Positions 49,180 through 58,339 of a DNA stretch of 64,000 nucleotides are shown in pieces; position 1 is the first letter of the stretch, and each line of letters starts with the position of its first letter. The position numbers and the translations under genes are program-made. Origin of the DNA: Streptomyces sp. CB01373 (GTDB taxonomy: Bacteria > Actinomycetota > Actinomycetes > Streptomycetales > Streptomycetaceae); NCBI RefSeq assembly GCF_002803075.1, contig NZ_NNBK01000013.1, positions 62,001 through 126,000 on the forward strand. The letters run 5' to 3'. The notes beneath the pieces are model-generated. The model searched no databases and was not told the DNA's origin. It worked only from the letters and a program-made list of their open reading frames with translations.

Positions 49180-51750
49180 ATGGCAACGACCACACCAGCC
49201 GGTGTGCGGGCTCACGCCAAGCACGGGGGAGGCTCCTCCGGCAGCGCTCCGATGACGCACCGGCAGATCATGGAGGCGCTCTCCGGGCTGCTGCTCGGCA
49301 TGTTCGTGGCGATCCTGTCGTCCACGATCGTCTCCAACGCGCTGCCGCACATCATCGGTGACCTCGGCGGCGGCCAGTCCGCCTACACCTGGGTGGTCAC
49401 CGCCGCCCTGCTGTCGATGACCGCGGCCACTCCCCTGTGGGGCAAGCTCGCCGACCTCTACAGCAAGAAGGCGCTCGTCCAGATAGCGCTCGTCATCTTC
49501 GTCCTGGCGTCGGCCTGCGCGGGCCTGTCGCAGAACCCGGGCATGCTGATCGCCTGCCGTGTGGTGCAGGGCATAGGCACCGGCGGTCTGTCCGCCCTCG
49601 CCCAGATCGTCATGGCCGCGATGATCTCGCCCCGCGAGCGCGGCCGTTACTCCGGCTACCTCGGCGCCACCTTCGCCGTGGCCACCGTCGGCGGCCCGCT
49701 GCTCGGCGGTGTCATCACCGACACCTCCTGGCTCGGCTGGCGCTGGTGCTTCTACGTCGGTGTGCCCTTCGCGGTCATCGCGCTGATCGTCCTGCAGAAG
49801 ACCCTGCACCTGCCCGTGGTGAAGCGGGAGGTCAAGGTCGACTGGGGCGGCGCGTCCCTGATCTCCGCCGCCGTGTCGCTGCTGCTGATCTGGGTCACCT
49901 TCGCCGGTGACAAGTACGCGTGGCTGTCCTGGCAGACGTACGCGATGGTGGCCGGTTCGATCGTCCTCGGCCTGCTGTTCGTGCTCGTCGAGGCGAAGGC
50001 GAGCCAGCCGATCATCCCGCTGCGCCTGTTCCGCAACCGCACCATCACGCTGGCGTCGCTCGCCTCGCTGTTCGTCGGTGTCGCGATGTTCAGCGGCACC
50101 GTGTTCTTCAGCCAGTACTTCCAGCTCGCCCGGGACAAGTCCCCGACGATGTCGGGCGTCATGACCATCCCGATGATCGGCGGTCTGTTCGTCTCCTCCA
50201 CCCTCTCCGGGCAGTTCATCACCCGTACCGGCCGGTGGAAGGGCTGGCTGGTCAGCGGTGGCGTGCTGGTGACGGCGGGTCTCGGCCTGCTCGGCACCAT
50301 CCGCTACGACACGGAGTACTGGAAGACGGCCGTCTTCATGGCCCTGCTGGGTCTCGGCATCGGCATGATGATGCAGAACCTGGTGCTGTGCACGCAGAAC
50401 CAGGTCGCCCCGAGCGACCTCGGCTCGGCCAGCTCCACGGTCACCTTCTTCCGTTCCCTCGGCGGTGCGGTCGGCGTCTCCGCGCTCGGCGCGGTGATGG
50501 CCCACCGGATCACCGACTACGTCAAGGACGGCCTGGCCGACCTCAGCCCGAAGTACGCGGCCTCCATGTCCGCCTCCGGCTCGAGTGACACCATCCCGGA
50601 CATGAACGCCCTGCCCAAGCCGCTGCGCACGGTCATGGAGAGCGCCTACGGGCACGGCATCGCCGACATCTTCCTGATCGCCGCCGCGCTGGCGGCGGTG
50701 GCCTTCCTGATCACGCTGTTCATCAAGGAGGTCCCGCTGCGGACCAAGGGCGGGCTGGCGCAGACCGCCGAGGCCGAGTCCGCGCCGCTCGACCCGGCCG
50801 CCGCCCCCGTCGTCGCCGAGGCCCTGCCCTCCGAGGCCGCGGCCGGTTCCGCCGGGGAGCGGGTGCCCAGCTGGGCGATGGCCGCCTCCCCCGCCGAGGG
50901 CGCCGGGAACGGTCCCGAGGGCACGCAGCACCTGGCCGCGGTCGCCACGGTGGCGCCCGGTGTGCCGGGTGCCGGTGCCGGTGCCGGCGGCGGGATTCCG
51001 GTGCACGGCTTCGTCCGGGGCGTGGAGAGCGCGCCGGTGCCGCAGGCCGCGGTCACGCTGATCTCGCTGGCGGGCCGCCAGCTCGGCCGGTCGGTCGCGC
51101 AGGCCGACGGCGCCTACGCGGTGGACGCGCCGGGCGCGGGCTCGTACGTCCTGATCGCCTCCGCCGACGGCTTCCAGCCGCAGGCCTCCACCGTGGTCGT
51201 GAGTGGCGAGCCGGTGGCGTACGACATCCTGCTCAGCGGCACCAGCGGGCTGGGCGGTGTGGTCCGCGCCGCCGGGTCCGGGCTGCCGGTGCAGGACGCC
51301 ATGGTGATCGTCACCGATGTCCGCGGCGACCTGCTGGCCACCGGGACCACCGGGGAGAGCGGCGAGTTCTCCTTCGCCGAGCTGGTGCCGGGCGCGGTGA
51401 CCGTCGCGGTGAACGCCGCCGGGTACCGGCCGCGCGCGCTGCCGGTCGAGGTCGGCGGCACCGGGGTCACCCGGGTCGAGATCGGCCTGGAGGCCGGGGC
51501 GCAACTCCAGGGCGTGGTCCGCGCTCCGCACGGGCCCCTCGCGGACGCCAGGGTGACCCTGGTCGACGCGGCGGGCAACGTGGTCGGCACGTCCACCACC
51601 GGCGCGGACGGGGCGTACGCCTTCACCGATCTGAACGGCGGTGACTACACCGTCATCGCGACGGGCTACCCGCCCGTGGCGACCGCCCTCACGGTCACCG
51701 GCCGCGGTGTCGACGACCACGACATCGAGCTCGCCCACCCCGGCGAGTAG
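49180..51750 (+). CDS. MFS drug exporter fused to three carboxypeptidase-regulatory-like domains
   Basis: This 856-aa protein has a 14-helix DHA2 transporter (about residues 30-520) with ILSSTIVSNALPHIIGDLGG, A-motif GKLADLYSKKALVQI and C-motif ATVGGPLLGGVI. An Ala-rich linker and three beta-sandwich repeats (about 605-855) follow. Each repeat has the DxDGxYxF-type signature (QADGAYAVDAPGAGSYVLIA, ESGEFSFAELVPGAVTV, GADGAYAFTDLNGGDYTVIA). Such domains bind proteins or sugars. ATG 49180 with AGGAAG. It is the second gene of a MarR-MFS-YceI cluster. Confidence 0.88.
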   Translation: MATTTPAGVRAHAKHGGGSSGSAPMTHRQIMEALSGLLLGMFVAILSSTIVSNALPHIIGDLGGGQSAYTWVVTAALLSMTAATPLWGKLADLYSKKALVQIALVIFVLASACAGLSQNPGMLIACRVVQGIGTGGLSALAQIVMAAMISPRERGRYSGYLGATFAVATVGGPLLGGVITDTSWLGWRWCFYVGVPFAVIALIVLQKTLHLPVVKREVKVDWGGASLISAAVSLLLIWVTFAGDKYAWLSWQTYAMVAGSIVLGLLFVLVEAKASQPIIPLRLFRNRTITLASLASLFVGVAMFSGTVFFSQYFQLARDKSPTMSGVMTIPMIGGLFVSSTLSGQFITRTGRWKGWLVSGGVLVTAGLGLLGTIRYDTEYWKTAVFMALLGLGIGMMMQNLVLCTQNQVAPSDLGSASSTVTFFRSLGGAVGVSALGAVMAHRITDYVKDGLADLSPKYAASMSASGSSDTIPDMNALPKPLRTVMESAYGHGIADIFLIAAALAAVAFLITLFIKEVPLRTKGGLAQTAEAESAPLDPAAAPVVAEALPSEAAAGSAGERVPSWAMAASPAEGAGNGPEGTQHLAAVATVAPGVPGAGAGAGGGIPVHGFVRGVESAPVPQAAVTLISLAGRQLGRSVAQADGAYAVDAPGAGSYVLIASADGFQPQASTVVVSGEPVAYDILLSGTSGLGGVVRAAGSGLPVQDAMVIVTDVRGDLLATGTTGESGEFSFAELVPGAVTVAVNAAGYRPRALPVEVGGTGVTRVEIGLEAGAQLQGVVRAPHGPLADARVTLVDAAGNVVGTSTTGADGAYAFTDLNGGDYTVIATGYPPVATALTVTGRGVDDHDIELAHPGE

Positions 51751-51896
51751 CCCCGGGCCAGGGTGCCCATGAGGCCCGGGCGGGATCCCGGGTCACGGTC
51801 CGGCCCGTGGCGGGGCGCGCTCCGAGGGGAGTCGCGCCGCGCCGCGGGCCGGTCGCTTTCCGACCATTTTGCAAGGCTGCGCAGGGAGAAAACGGG

Positions 51897-52718
51897 ATGG
51901 GACTGACCGCGAGGATCCGCACCCGGGACGGATGGGCCGTGTCGCACGCGGTCGTCACGATGACCGACATGACGGGCACACAGGTGCTGCGGGCCGAGGC
52001 CGACGCGGAGGGCGCCGTACGGGACACGACGGCGCTGGCACCGGGCGCGTACACGGTCATCGTCACGGCGGTCGGGTACGCGCCCGCGGCCTCCAGCGCG
52101 ATCGTCACCGCGAGCGGCCGGGCCGAGGTCGGCGCGGTGACGCTGGCCCGGCAGGGCGGCGCCGAACTGCCCCCGCCGGGGCCGTGGACCATCGACCCGG
52201 CGCACTCCTCGGTCGCCGCGATCGCCCAGCACCTGGGGATCTCCAGCGTGCGCGGCCGGTTCACGGACTTCGCCGGCACCGTCGAGATCGCCCCCGACGA
52301 CGTCACCAGGTCCCGGGTGGAGGCGGTCATCCGCGCCGGCTCCATCGACACCGGCAACGACATGCGCGACGGCCACCTGAAGTCCCCGGACTTCCTGGAC
52401 GTCGAGCGGCATCCGCAGATCATCTACTGCTCCACCGGTGTGACCGCCGCCGGCTCCGACCGCTGGACCGTCCACGGCGAGCTGGGCATGCGCGGCGTGG
52501 TCCGCCCGGTCGACCTCGACCTCGCGTACCTCGGCACCGGCGCCGACCCCTGGGGCGGCACCCGCGCCGCCTTCCGCGCGACGACCGAGCTGCGCCGCGA
52601 GGACTTCGCCATGAACTACAACCAGGTCCTCCAGGCCGGTATCGCGGCCATCGGCACCACCCTGAGGGTCGAACTGGACATCCAGGCGGTCCAGGGCACC
52701 GCGCTCCCCGCGGCGTAG
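51897..52718 (+). CDS. YceI family protein with N-terminal regulatory-like beta domain
   Basis: This 273-aa protein has an N-terminal carboxypeptidase-regulatory-like domain (about 1-88: RAEADAEGAVRDTTALAPGA). A lipocalin-like YceI domain follows (WTIDPAHSSVAAIAQHLGIS, HLKSPDFLDVERHPQI, GELGMRGVVRPVDLDL). YceI proteins bind polyisoprenoids or amphiphiles. The same beta domain occurs three times in the upstream exporter, which suggests the two proteins handle a common lipid-like substrate. ATG 51897 with GGGAG. No signal peptide, so cytoplasmic. Confidence 0.86.
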   Translation: MGLTARIRTRDGWAVSHAVVTMTDMTGTQVLRAEADAEGAVRDTTALAPGAYTVIVTAVGYAPAASSAIVTASGRAEVGAVTLARQGGAELPPPGPWTIDPAHSSVAAIAQHLGISSVRGRFTDFAGTVEIAPDDVTRSRVEAVIRAGSIDTGNDMRDGHLKSPDFLDVERHPQIIYCSTGVTAAGSDRWTVHGELGMRGVVRPVDLDLAYLGTGADPWGGTRAAFRATTELRREDFAMNYNQVLQAGIAAIGTTLRVELDIQAVQGTALPAA

Positions 52719-52749
52719 TCGGCGTGGTGCACCGGACCCTCGGCCCGCC

Positions 52750-53460
52750 CTACCGGCCGCCCGACGGGGGGCGGCCCGGGTCCGTGACGCGGGAGACCAG
52801 GTCGGCGGCCAGGTCGCGGAGCTTGGTGTTGCGGTGCTGGGAGATACGGCGCAGCCGCTCCAGGGCCCTGCCCGCGTCGACCCGTTCCCGGGCCATCAGA
52901 ACGCCGATCGCCTGGTCGATGACGCTGCGGGACAGCAGCGCCGTGCGCACGTCGGGCACGGCGGCCCGGTCGCGTTCGAGGCGCAGGGCGAGGTCGACGG
53001 CGTCCGCGGCGCGGGCGGCGAAGGCACGGGCCTTGTGCCGGCCCGCCCGGAGCGCGCCGGGCTCGGCGCCGTAGAAGTTGATCGCGGCGCCCGTCTCACC
53101 GGTCACGACGAGCGGGAGCGCCAGTACGCACCGCACCCCGACGGACAGCGCGTACGGCGTGTACGCGGGCCAGCGGGTCTCGGCGGCCAGGTCGGGCGCG
53201 TACTGCTCGACCGCGGTCTCGGCGGCGGTGACGCACGGGCCGTCACTGTTCTCGTACTGGCGCAGGTCGAGGCCGCCTGGCAGGCCGCCGCTGCCCGCCA
53301 GGGTCAGCAGCCGGTCGTCGCGGCGGACGGTGATGCTGCACGCGGCGGCGCCGGGCACGTCCTCGACCGCACGGTCGGTCAGATCACGCAGCAGCGTGTC
53401 GAGACCGCCGCTGCGTACGATCGCCCGCTCCAGCGGGTCAGGGGTCGTCTCGGGGCTCAT
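52750..53460 (-). CDS. GAF and ANTAR domain RNA-binding regulator
   Basis: This 236-aa protein has a GAF sensor (about 15-150, SDGPCVTAAETAVEQYAPDL, GVRCVLALPLVVTGETGAAI) followed by an ANTAR domain (about 165-225, LLSRSVIDQAIGVLMARERV with the conserved A-I-G-x-L-M core). ANTAR proteins bind dual-hairpin RNAs and block termination. ATG 53460. A second GAF-ANTAR gene lies 43 nt upstream on the same strand, so the pair is probably one operon. Confidence 0.86.
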   Translation of the reverse strand: MSPETTPDPLERAIVRSGGLDTLLRDLTDRAVEDVPGAAACSITVRRDDRLLTLAGSGGLPGGLDLRQYENSDGPCVTAAETAVEQYAPDLAAETRWPAYTPYALSVGVRCVLALPLVVTGETGAAINFYGAEPGALRAGRHKARAFAARAADAVDLALRLERDRAAVPDVRTALLSRSVIDQAIGVLMARERVDAGRALERLRRISQHRNTKLRDLAADLVSRVTDPGRPPSGGR

Positions 53461-53503
53461 GGGGTTGCGTGTGTCCCCCTGTCGCCGATCAACTCATGGT
53501 CGT

Positions 53504-54226
53504 TCATGTGGCGTTGTTCGCATCGACGATCCGGCGGGCGAGGTCGCGCAGCTTGACGTTCTCCCGCTGCGAGGCGCGCACCAGGCTGTCGAAGGCCTCC
53601 GCCGCGTCGATGTTCAGCCGCTCCATGAGGATCCCGGTGGCCTGGCCGATCAGGTCCCTGGTGCGCATCGCCTCGGTGAGCTGCTCGCGCACGGTCACCG
53701 AGTCCAGGGCGAGGCTGACGTGCGCGGTGAACAGCCGTCCGACGCGCGTCGCGGCGTCGTCGAAGACGCCCGGCTTGCGGGCGTAGACGGTGAGCACGGT
53801 CAGCCGCCGCTTGTCGGCGCGCAGCCGCAGCGCGAGCGCGGAGCGCAGGCCCAGACCGGCCAGCGACGCGCCGCCGTCCTCCGTCTCACTGTCCGCCAGC
53901 TGTACGACAGGCGCATGCCACAGGTGGTCCCAGTACGGCTCCGGGCCGCCCCCGTCACCGGACGCCTCGGCGGTGCGCACGACCTCGTCGGTCCAGGCGA
54001 CCGCACTGCGGCCGCTGCCGCGCTCCAGCACCGAGATGCCCGCGTGCTCGGCGCCCGGCAGCAGGCCCACGGCGAGCCGTACGGCGGCTCGCATGGTGCT
54101 GTGCGGGGTGGCGGTGTCGTGGAGTTGCTGAGCCGCCGTCGTCAGGGCTTCGGCCAGCTCAAGATCCCCCGGAAAACGGGGCAATTCAGAAAAGTCGGAC
54201 GCAGGCACCACGAACCTCTTCGGCAT
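53504..54226 (-). CDS. GAF and ANTAR domain RNA-binding regulator (paralogue)
   Basis: This 240-aa protein has a GAF domain (about 30-165: AAVRLAVGLLPGAEHAGISV) and an ANTAR domain (about 170-235: MRTRDLIGQATGILMERLNI, ASQRENVKLRDLARRIVDAN). The start is uncertain: ATG 54226 is chosen, with GTG codons just inside. Two related GAF-ANTAR genes in tandem imply sensing of a ligand or redox state and control of antitermination of unlinked transcripts. Confidence 0.84.
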   Translation of the reverse strand: MPKRFVVPASDFSELPRFPGDLELAEALTTAAQQLHDTATPHSTMRAAVRLAVGLLPGAEHAGISVLERGSGRSAVAWTDEVVRTAEASGDGGGPEPYWDHLWHAPVVQLADSETEDGGASLAGLGLRSALALRLRADKRRLTVLTVYARKPGVFDDAATRVGRLFTAHVSLALDSVTVREQLTEAMRTRDLIGQATGILMERLNIDAAEAFDSLVRASQRENVKLRDLARRIVDANNAT

Positions 54227-54405
54227 GCACGGCCAAACGGCCATGCGCAGGAGAGCTCCGCAGCACATTCCCGACTGCGAGCACAGGACGAACAGAACTT
54301 TATCTCGTCCCACCCAGCAGGTTCCGCCTGGTTGACGGTCGGCCTCCGCCCCGCGAACCGGCGTCGCAGCCGCCGTCGGCGCAGGGCAGCGCCTAGGCTG
54401 CGGGC

Positions 54406-54879
54406 ATGGCACCGGACATCGCGACCAACACCCGCGTCTCGCTGGATGAGCTGCTGGACTTCGTACGACCCCGCCACCGCGCCCTGCTGCTGACCCGGCG
54501 CTCCGACGGCAGCCCGCAGGCCTCACCGCTGACCTGCGGAGTCGACGACTCGGGGCGGATCGTGGTCTCCACCTATCCGAAGCGGGCCAAGACCCGCAAC
54601 GCCAAGCGGGACGAACGGGTCGGCATCGTCGTGCTGAGCGACGAGTGGAACGGACCGTGGGTGCAGATCGACGGAACGGCCGAGGTGATCGACGCGCCGG
54701 ACTCCGTGGAACCCCTGGTGGAGTACTACCGCAACATCGCGGGCGAGCACCCGGACTGGGACGAGTACCGGGAGGCGATGGTCCGGCAGGACAAGTCGAT
54801 CATCCGGATCACTCCACGGCGCTGGGGCCCTGTGGCGACGGGCGGGTTCCCGGCCCGGCTCGCGCCGGGCGACGCCTAG
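54406..54879 (+). CDS. PPOX-class F420-dependent oxidoreductase
   Basis: This 157-aa split-barrel flavin/F420-binding protein opens with LLDFVRPRHRALLLTRRSDG. SPLTCGVDDSGRIVVSTYPK and KTRNAKRDERVGIVVL follow, then WVQIDGTAEVID, the sequence signature of the PPOX F420 family. It reduces an unknown substrate with F420H2. ATG 54406. Its TAG abuts the convergent TetR stop with no gap. Confidence 0.88.
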   Translation: MAPDIATNTRVSLDELLDFVRPRHRALLLTRRSDGSPQASPLTCGVDDSGRIVVSTYPKRAKTRNAKRDERVGIVVLSDEWNGPWVQIDGTAEVIDAPDSVEPLVEYYRNIAGEHPDWDEYREAMVRQDKSIIRITPRRWGPVATGGFPARLAPGDA

Positions 54880-55644
54880 TCAGCCGCGGGCGACCATCGC
54901 CTCGATGCCGGCGACCAGCAGGTCCAGGGCGAAGGCGAAGTCGCGGTCCAGCATCTCCGCGACCGTGTCGCCGCCGCGGGCCGCCATGAGGATCGCCGAC
55001 TCCCGGAGCACCTCCGCGGCGTCCGGGGCGCGGGTCGCCGCGCTCATCGCGTGCCGGAAGTAGTCGTCCGGGGGCATGCCCGCCTCGGCGCAGCGGGCCA
55101 CGAAGTGGCCCTCGATCGTGCCGTAGCCGTACACGAACTGGAGGACGGCGGAGATCGCCCCGGTCAGCCGCTGCTCGGGCAGCCCGGTACGGCGGATGAT
55201 CCGCTGCACCGTGCCCGAGAAGGCGAGCGAGTTCGGGCCGATGTTGAGGAACGTCCCGGCGAGCGGCGACAGCCAGGGGTGGCGCACAAGCAGCGCCCGG
55301 TACTCGGCGGCGAGCCGGCGCAACTGCTCGCGCCAGTCCGCCTCCTCGTCCGGCTCGGGCAGCCGCAGCTCGCCGAAGGCGGCGTCGAGGGCGAGTTCGA
55401 GCAGGTCGTCCTTGGTGTCGACGTACCAGTACACGGACATCGCCGTCACGTTCAGCTCGGCGGCGAGCCGGCGCATCGAGAACTTCGCCAGCCCCTCAGC
55501 GTCCAGCAGCCGCACCGTGGCCTCGGTGATCCGCTCCCGGTCGAGACCGGACGGCTGCCCGCCGCGCCCACCGCGGGGCGCCTTGCCCTCCAGCCAGACG
55601 CTGGTCCGCGCCGCGCCCTTGGCCCCCTGGGCTGCCTTCACCAT
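54880..55644 (-). CDS. TetR family regulator (TetR_C tetracycline-repressor-like C-domain)
   Basis: This 254-aa protein has a long basic N-terminal tail and a helix-turn-helix (LDRERITEATVRLLDAEGLAKFSMRRLAAELNVTAMSVYWYVDTKDDLLE). The ligand-binding half contains YRALLVRHPWLSPLAGTFLN. It lies downstream of an MFS exporter in the same direction and likely represses it through the palindrome at 57,315-57,329. ATG 55644. Confidence 0.86.
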   Translation of the reverse strand: MVKAAQGAKGAARTSVWLEGKAPRGGRGGQPSGLDRERITEATVRLLDAEGLAKFSMRRLAAELNVTAMSVYWYVDTKDDLLELALDAAFGELRLPEPDEEADWREQLRRLAAEYRALLVRHPWLSPLAGTFLNIGPNSLAFSGTVQRIIRRTGLPEQRLTGAISAVLQFVYGYGTIEGHFVARCAEAGMPPDDYFRHAMSAATRAPDAAEVLRESAILMAARGGDTVAEMLDRDFAFALDLLVAGIEAMVARG

Positions 55645-55738
55645 GGCGCACCTTCCTCGACTCCTGAACCGCCGGCCGTACCGACGCGCCCGCGGGGCGC
55701 GCGGGGCGGTGCCGCACGAGAGAGGCCCCAGGGCCGCT

Positions 55739-55811
55739 CGTTTGGATCACGCCGGGCTCGCGGGCCCTGGCACCGCGCCCTGATCCGGCCTGATCCGGCC
55801 TGATCCAAACG
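55739..55811. repeat. Inverted repeat and 10-bp tandem repeats before tetR
   Basis: CGTTTGGATCA (55,739-55,749) and its exact inverse TGATCCAAACG (55,801-55,811) bracket a 51-nt GC-rich segment. The segment includes TGATCCGGCC repeated at 55,781, 55,791 and, partly, 55,801. In the MFS-tetR intergenic region it may be a terminator, or an operator for autoregulation. Confidence 0.5.
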
Positions 55812-55822
55812 AAAGACCCTGA

Positions 55823-57313
55823 CTAGTGGGCCACCACCAATCCCGAGTCTGCCCGCTCGGCGCGGCGGAGCAACGCGGCGGCCAGCAGGCCGCCGAGCAG
55901 CACGGCCACCGCTCCGACGAGCTGGCTGGTCCCGAGCCCGGCGGAGAACGCGTCGGTCACCCGCTTCCGCTCCGCGGCCGACCCGGCGGCGGCCAGGGCC
56001 ACCGGCAGGGACACCGCCGCGAACCGGGAGTTGAGCACCGCTCCGAGGACGGCCACCCCGAGCCCGTTGCCGAACTCCGCCAGGGTGCCGTTGATGCCCG
56101 CCCCGACGCCCGCCTTGGCCGGCGGGATCGCACTCATGATGGCGTGGGCCATGGCCGGGTTGGCGATCGCGCAGCCCGCGCCGATGAGCAGCAGTCCCAG
56201 CAGGGTGCCTGCGTATCCGCCGGAGGCGAGCGTGGCGATCGACACCAGCCCGCCGGACATCAGCACCATGCCGAGACCGACCGCCGCCGGGGTGCCCAGC
56301 CGCGTCGTCCACCGGGCCGCGAGTCCGGTGAAGTTCAGCGCCACCACCGCCAGGGCCAGCGGCGCGGTGCGCAGTCCGGCCTCCAGGGGGCCGTAGCCGA
56401 GGACGAACTGAAGGTGCTGGGTGAGCAGGAACAGCGCGCCGCCCATGCCGAAGGTGATCAGCACCGCCCCGGCGACCGCGCCCGTGAAGCGGCGGTCGCG
56501 GAAGAAGTGCATGTCGAGCATGGGATACGGGATCCGGCTCTCGTAGAGCGCGAAGAGGGCCAGGACCGCCATCGCCACGGCCGCCGTGACCAGCACCCGC
56601 GTCGACGTCCAGCCGTGCGCGGGGCCCGAGATGATCGCGTAGACCAGCGAGGTCATGCCGATCGTGGACAGCAACGCGCCGAGCAGGTCGGGCCGGTCGC
56701 CTCGGGGGTTCCTGGACTCCGGCACAAGGACGAGGACCGCGACCAGGCCCAGCAGGGCGACCGGCAGGTTGATCAGGAAGATCGCGCCCCACCAGAAGTG
56801 GTCCAGCATGAAGCCGCCGATCAGCGGGCCGATCGCGAAGCCGAGGGCGTTGACCGCGCTCCAGATGCCGATGGCCTTGGGGTGCTCGGCCGGGGCGAAG
56901 ATCTGCATCGCCACGGCCAGCGTGGTGGTCAGCAGCAGCGCGCCGCCGACGCCCATGCCGGCGCGGGCGGCGATCAACTGCCCGGTGGAGTCGGCGAACG
57001 CGGCGGCCAGCGAACCGATGCCGAACAGGACCAGCCCCGCCACCAGCATCTTCTTGCGGCCGTACCGGTCGGCGGCGCTGCCCGCGGTCAGCAGCAGCCC
57101 GGACTGCACGAGCGAGTACGCGTTGATCATCCACTGGATGTCGGAGGTGGCCGCGCGCAGCTCACGGGTGAGGGACGGGATCGCGACGTTCAGGACGGTG
57201 TTGTCCAGCAGCACGGTGAGCTGGGCGAGGCAGATGACGCCGAGGATCAGCCAGCGCTGGGGGTGGCCCTGGGCGGCCGGGGAGGAGGTCTGCTCCGGCG
57301 AGGTCGTCGACAT
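55823..57313 (-). CDS. MFS transporter, DHA2 (EmrB/QacA) multidrug type
   Basis: This 496-aa 14-helix exporter has VLLDNTVLNVAIPSLTRELR in helix 1, an A-motif GSAADRYGRKKMLVAG and LGFAIGPLIGGFMLDHFWWG as motif C. ATG 57313 (MSTTSPEQTSS) was chosen; an ATG three codons earlier lies within the palindromic operator. The TetR gene downstream suggests substrate-induced expression. Confidence 0.88.
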   Translation of the reverse strand: MSTTSPEQTSSPAAQGHPQRWLILGVICLAQLTVLLDNTVLNVAIPSLTRELRAATSDIQWMINAYSLVQSGLLLTAGSAADRYGRKKMLVAGLVLFGIGSLAAAFADSTGQLIAARAGMGVGGALLLTTTLAVAMQIFAPAEHPKAIGIWSAVNALGFAIGPLIGGFMLDHFWWGAIFLINLPVALLGLVAVLVLVPESRNPRGDRPDLLGALLSTIGMTSLVYAIISGPAHGWTSTRVLVTAAVAMAVLALFALYESRIPYPMLDMHFFRDRRFTGAVAGAVLITFGMGGALFLLTQHLQFVLGYGPLEAGLRTAPLALAVVALNFTGLAARWTTRLGTPAAVGLGMVLMSGGLVSIATLASGGYAGTLLGLLLIGAGCAIANPAMAHAIMSAIPPAKAGVGAGINGTLAEFGNGLGVAVLGAVLNSRFAAVSLPVALAAAGSAAERKRVTDAFSAGLGTSQLVGAVAVLLGGLLAAALLRRAERADSGLVVAH

Positions 57314-57314
57314 G

Positions 57315-57329
57315 CTATACACCGTATAG
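57315..57329 (-). promoter_or_regulatory. Candidate TetR operator at the MFS start
   Basis: CTATAC-ACC-GTATAG is a perfect palindrome with a 3-bp spacer directly at the translation start of the MFS gene. Its size and place fit a TetR-family operator. Confidence 0.55.
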
Positions 57330-57424
57330 GGCCGTCTGTACGGCGTACCGGCGGCTTGGGTGGCGGCGGACGGACCTCAGCGCGGCGACGGACGGACCTC
57401 AACGACGCGGCGCGGGGCGCCCCC

Positions 57425-58162
57425 TCACGCGGCGGGCTTGATCAGGTAACCGGCCCCCCGCCGGGTGTGGATCATCGGTTCCCGGCCGGCGTCGATCTTG
57501 CGCCGCAGGTAGGAGATGTACAGCTCGACGACGTTGGCCTGCCCGCCGAAGTCGTAGGACCAGACGCGGTCCAGGATCTGAGCCTTGCTGAGCACGCGCC
57601 GCGGGTTGCGCATCAGGAAGCGCAGCAGCTCGAACTCGGTGGCGGTGAGGTGGATGTCCTCCCCGCCCCGCGACACCTCGTGGCTGTCCTCGTCCAGGCT
57701 GAGGTCGCCGACCACGAGCACGGAAGCGGAGCGCCGGTCGGCGGCATCCGAGCGCCGGATCAGCCCGCGCAGCCGCGCCACGACCTCCTCCACGCCGAAC
57801 GGCTTGGTGACACAGTCGTCCCCGCCCGCGGTCAGCCCGGCGACGCGGTCCTCCGCGGCGTCCTTGGCGGTCAGGAAGAGGACGGGCACCCCGGGCAGTT
57901 CGCCGCGCAGCCGGCCCAGGACGGTGAGGCCGTCCATGTCGGGCAGCGTCATGGACAGGACGACGGCGTCGGGCCTGAACTCGCGCCCGGTCCGGACGGC
58001 GCCCTGCCCGTCCCGCGCGCTGCGGATCTGCCAGCCCTCGTAGCGCAGGGCCATGGACAGCAGATCGGTGATCGACTCCTCGTCGTCCACCACAAGCACC
58101 CGGACGGGGCTCCCGTCCGGCCTCAGCAGTTCGGTGTGCCCCTGGGGCGAGGTCGTGGTCAT
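57425..58162 (-). CDS. OmpR/PhoB-type response regulator lacking the phosphoacceptor aspartate
   Basis: This 245-aa protein has a receiver domain (about 20-135) and a winged-helix effector domain (about 150-243: HLTATEFELLRFLMRNPRRV, ELYISYLRRKIDAG). The acidic pair VVDDEE, the Thr of LFLTAKDA and the Lys of VTKPFG are kept, but the phosphorylation site reads VVLSMTLPDMDG where family members have VVLDMMLPDMDG. No histidine kinase gene is adjacent. It may work phosphorylation-independently or be decaying. ATG 58162 with AAAGGTG upstream. Confidence 0.85.
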   Translation of the reverse strand: MTTTSPQGHTELLRPDGSPVRVLVVDDEESITDLLSMALRYEGWQIRSARDGQGAVRTGREFRPDAVVLSMTLPDMDGLTVLGRLRGELPGVPVLFLTAKDAAEDRVAGLTAGGDDCVTKPFGVEEVVARLRGLIRRSDAADRRSASVLVVGDLSLDEDSHEVSRGGEDIHLTATEFELLRFLMRNPRRVLSKAQILDRVWSYDFGGQANVVELYISYLRRKIDAGREPMIHTRRGAGYLIKPAA

Positions 58163-58339
58163 GGGGGACACCTTTCAGGGAGCCTCTGAGAGCAGACTTT
58201 CACCTGTCTGTGATTTTTCTGAGAAACCCACAGGCGGCTCTCAGGAGCCTGGGAGCCACGTGTCCCGGCCGCGGCGGCCCCTGATGCCCCGGCGGTCCGG
58301 AAGTCTTCCTCGTGGCAGGGCACTTCCGTCCCGCGGGCT

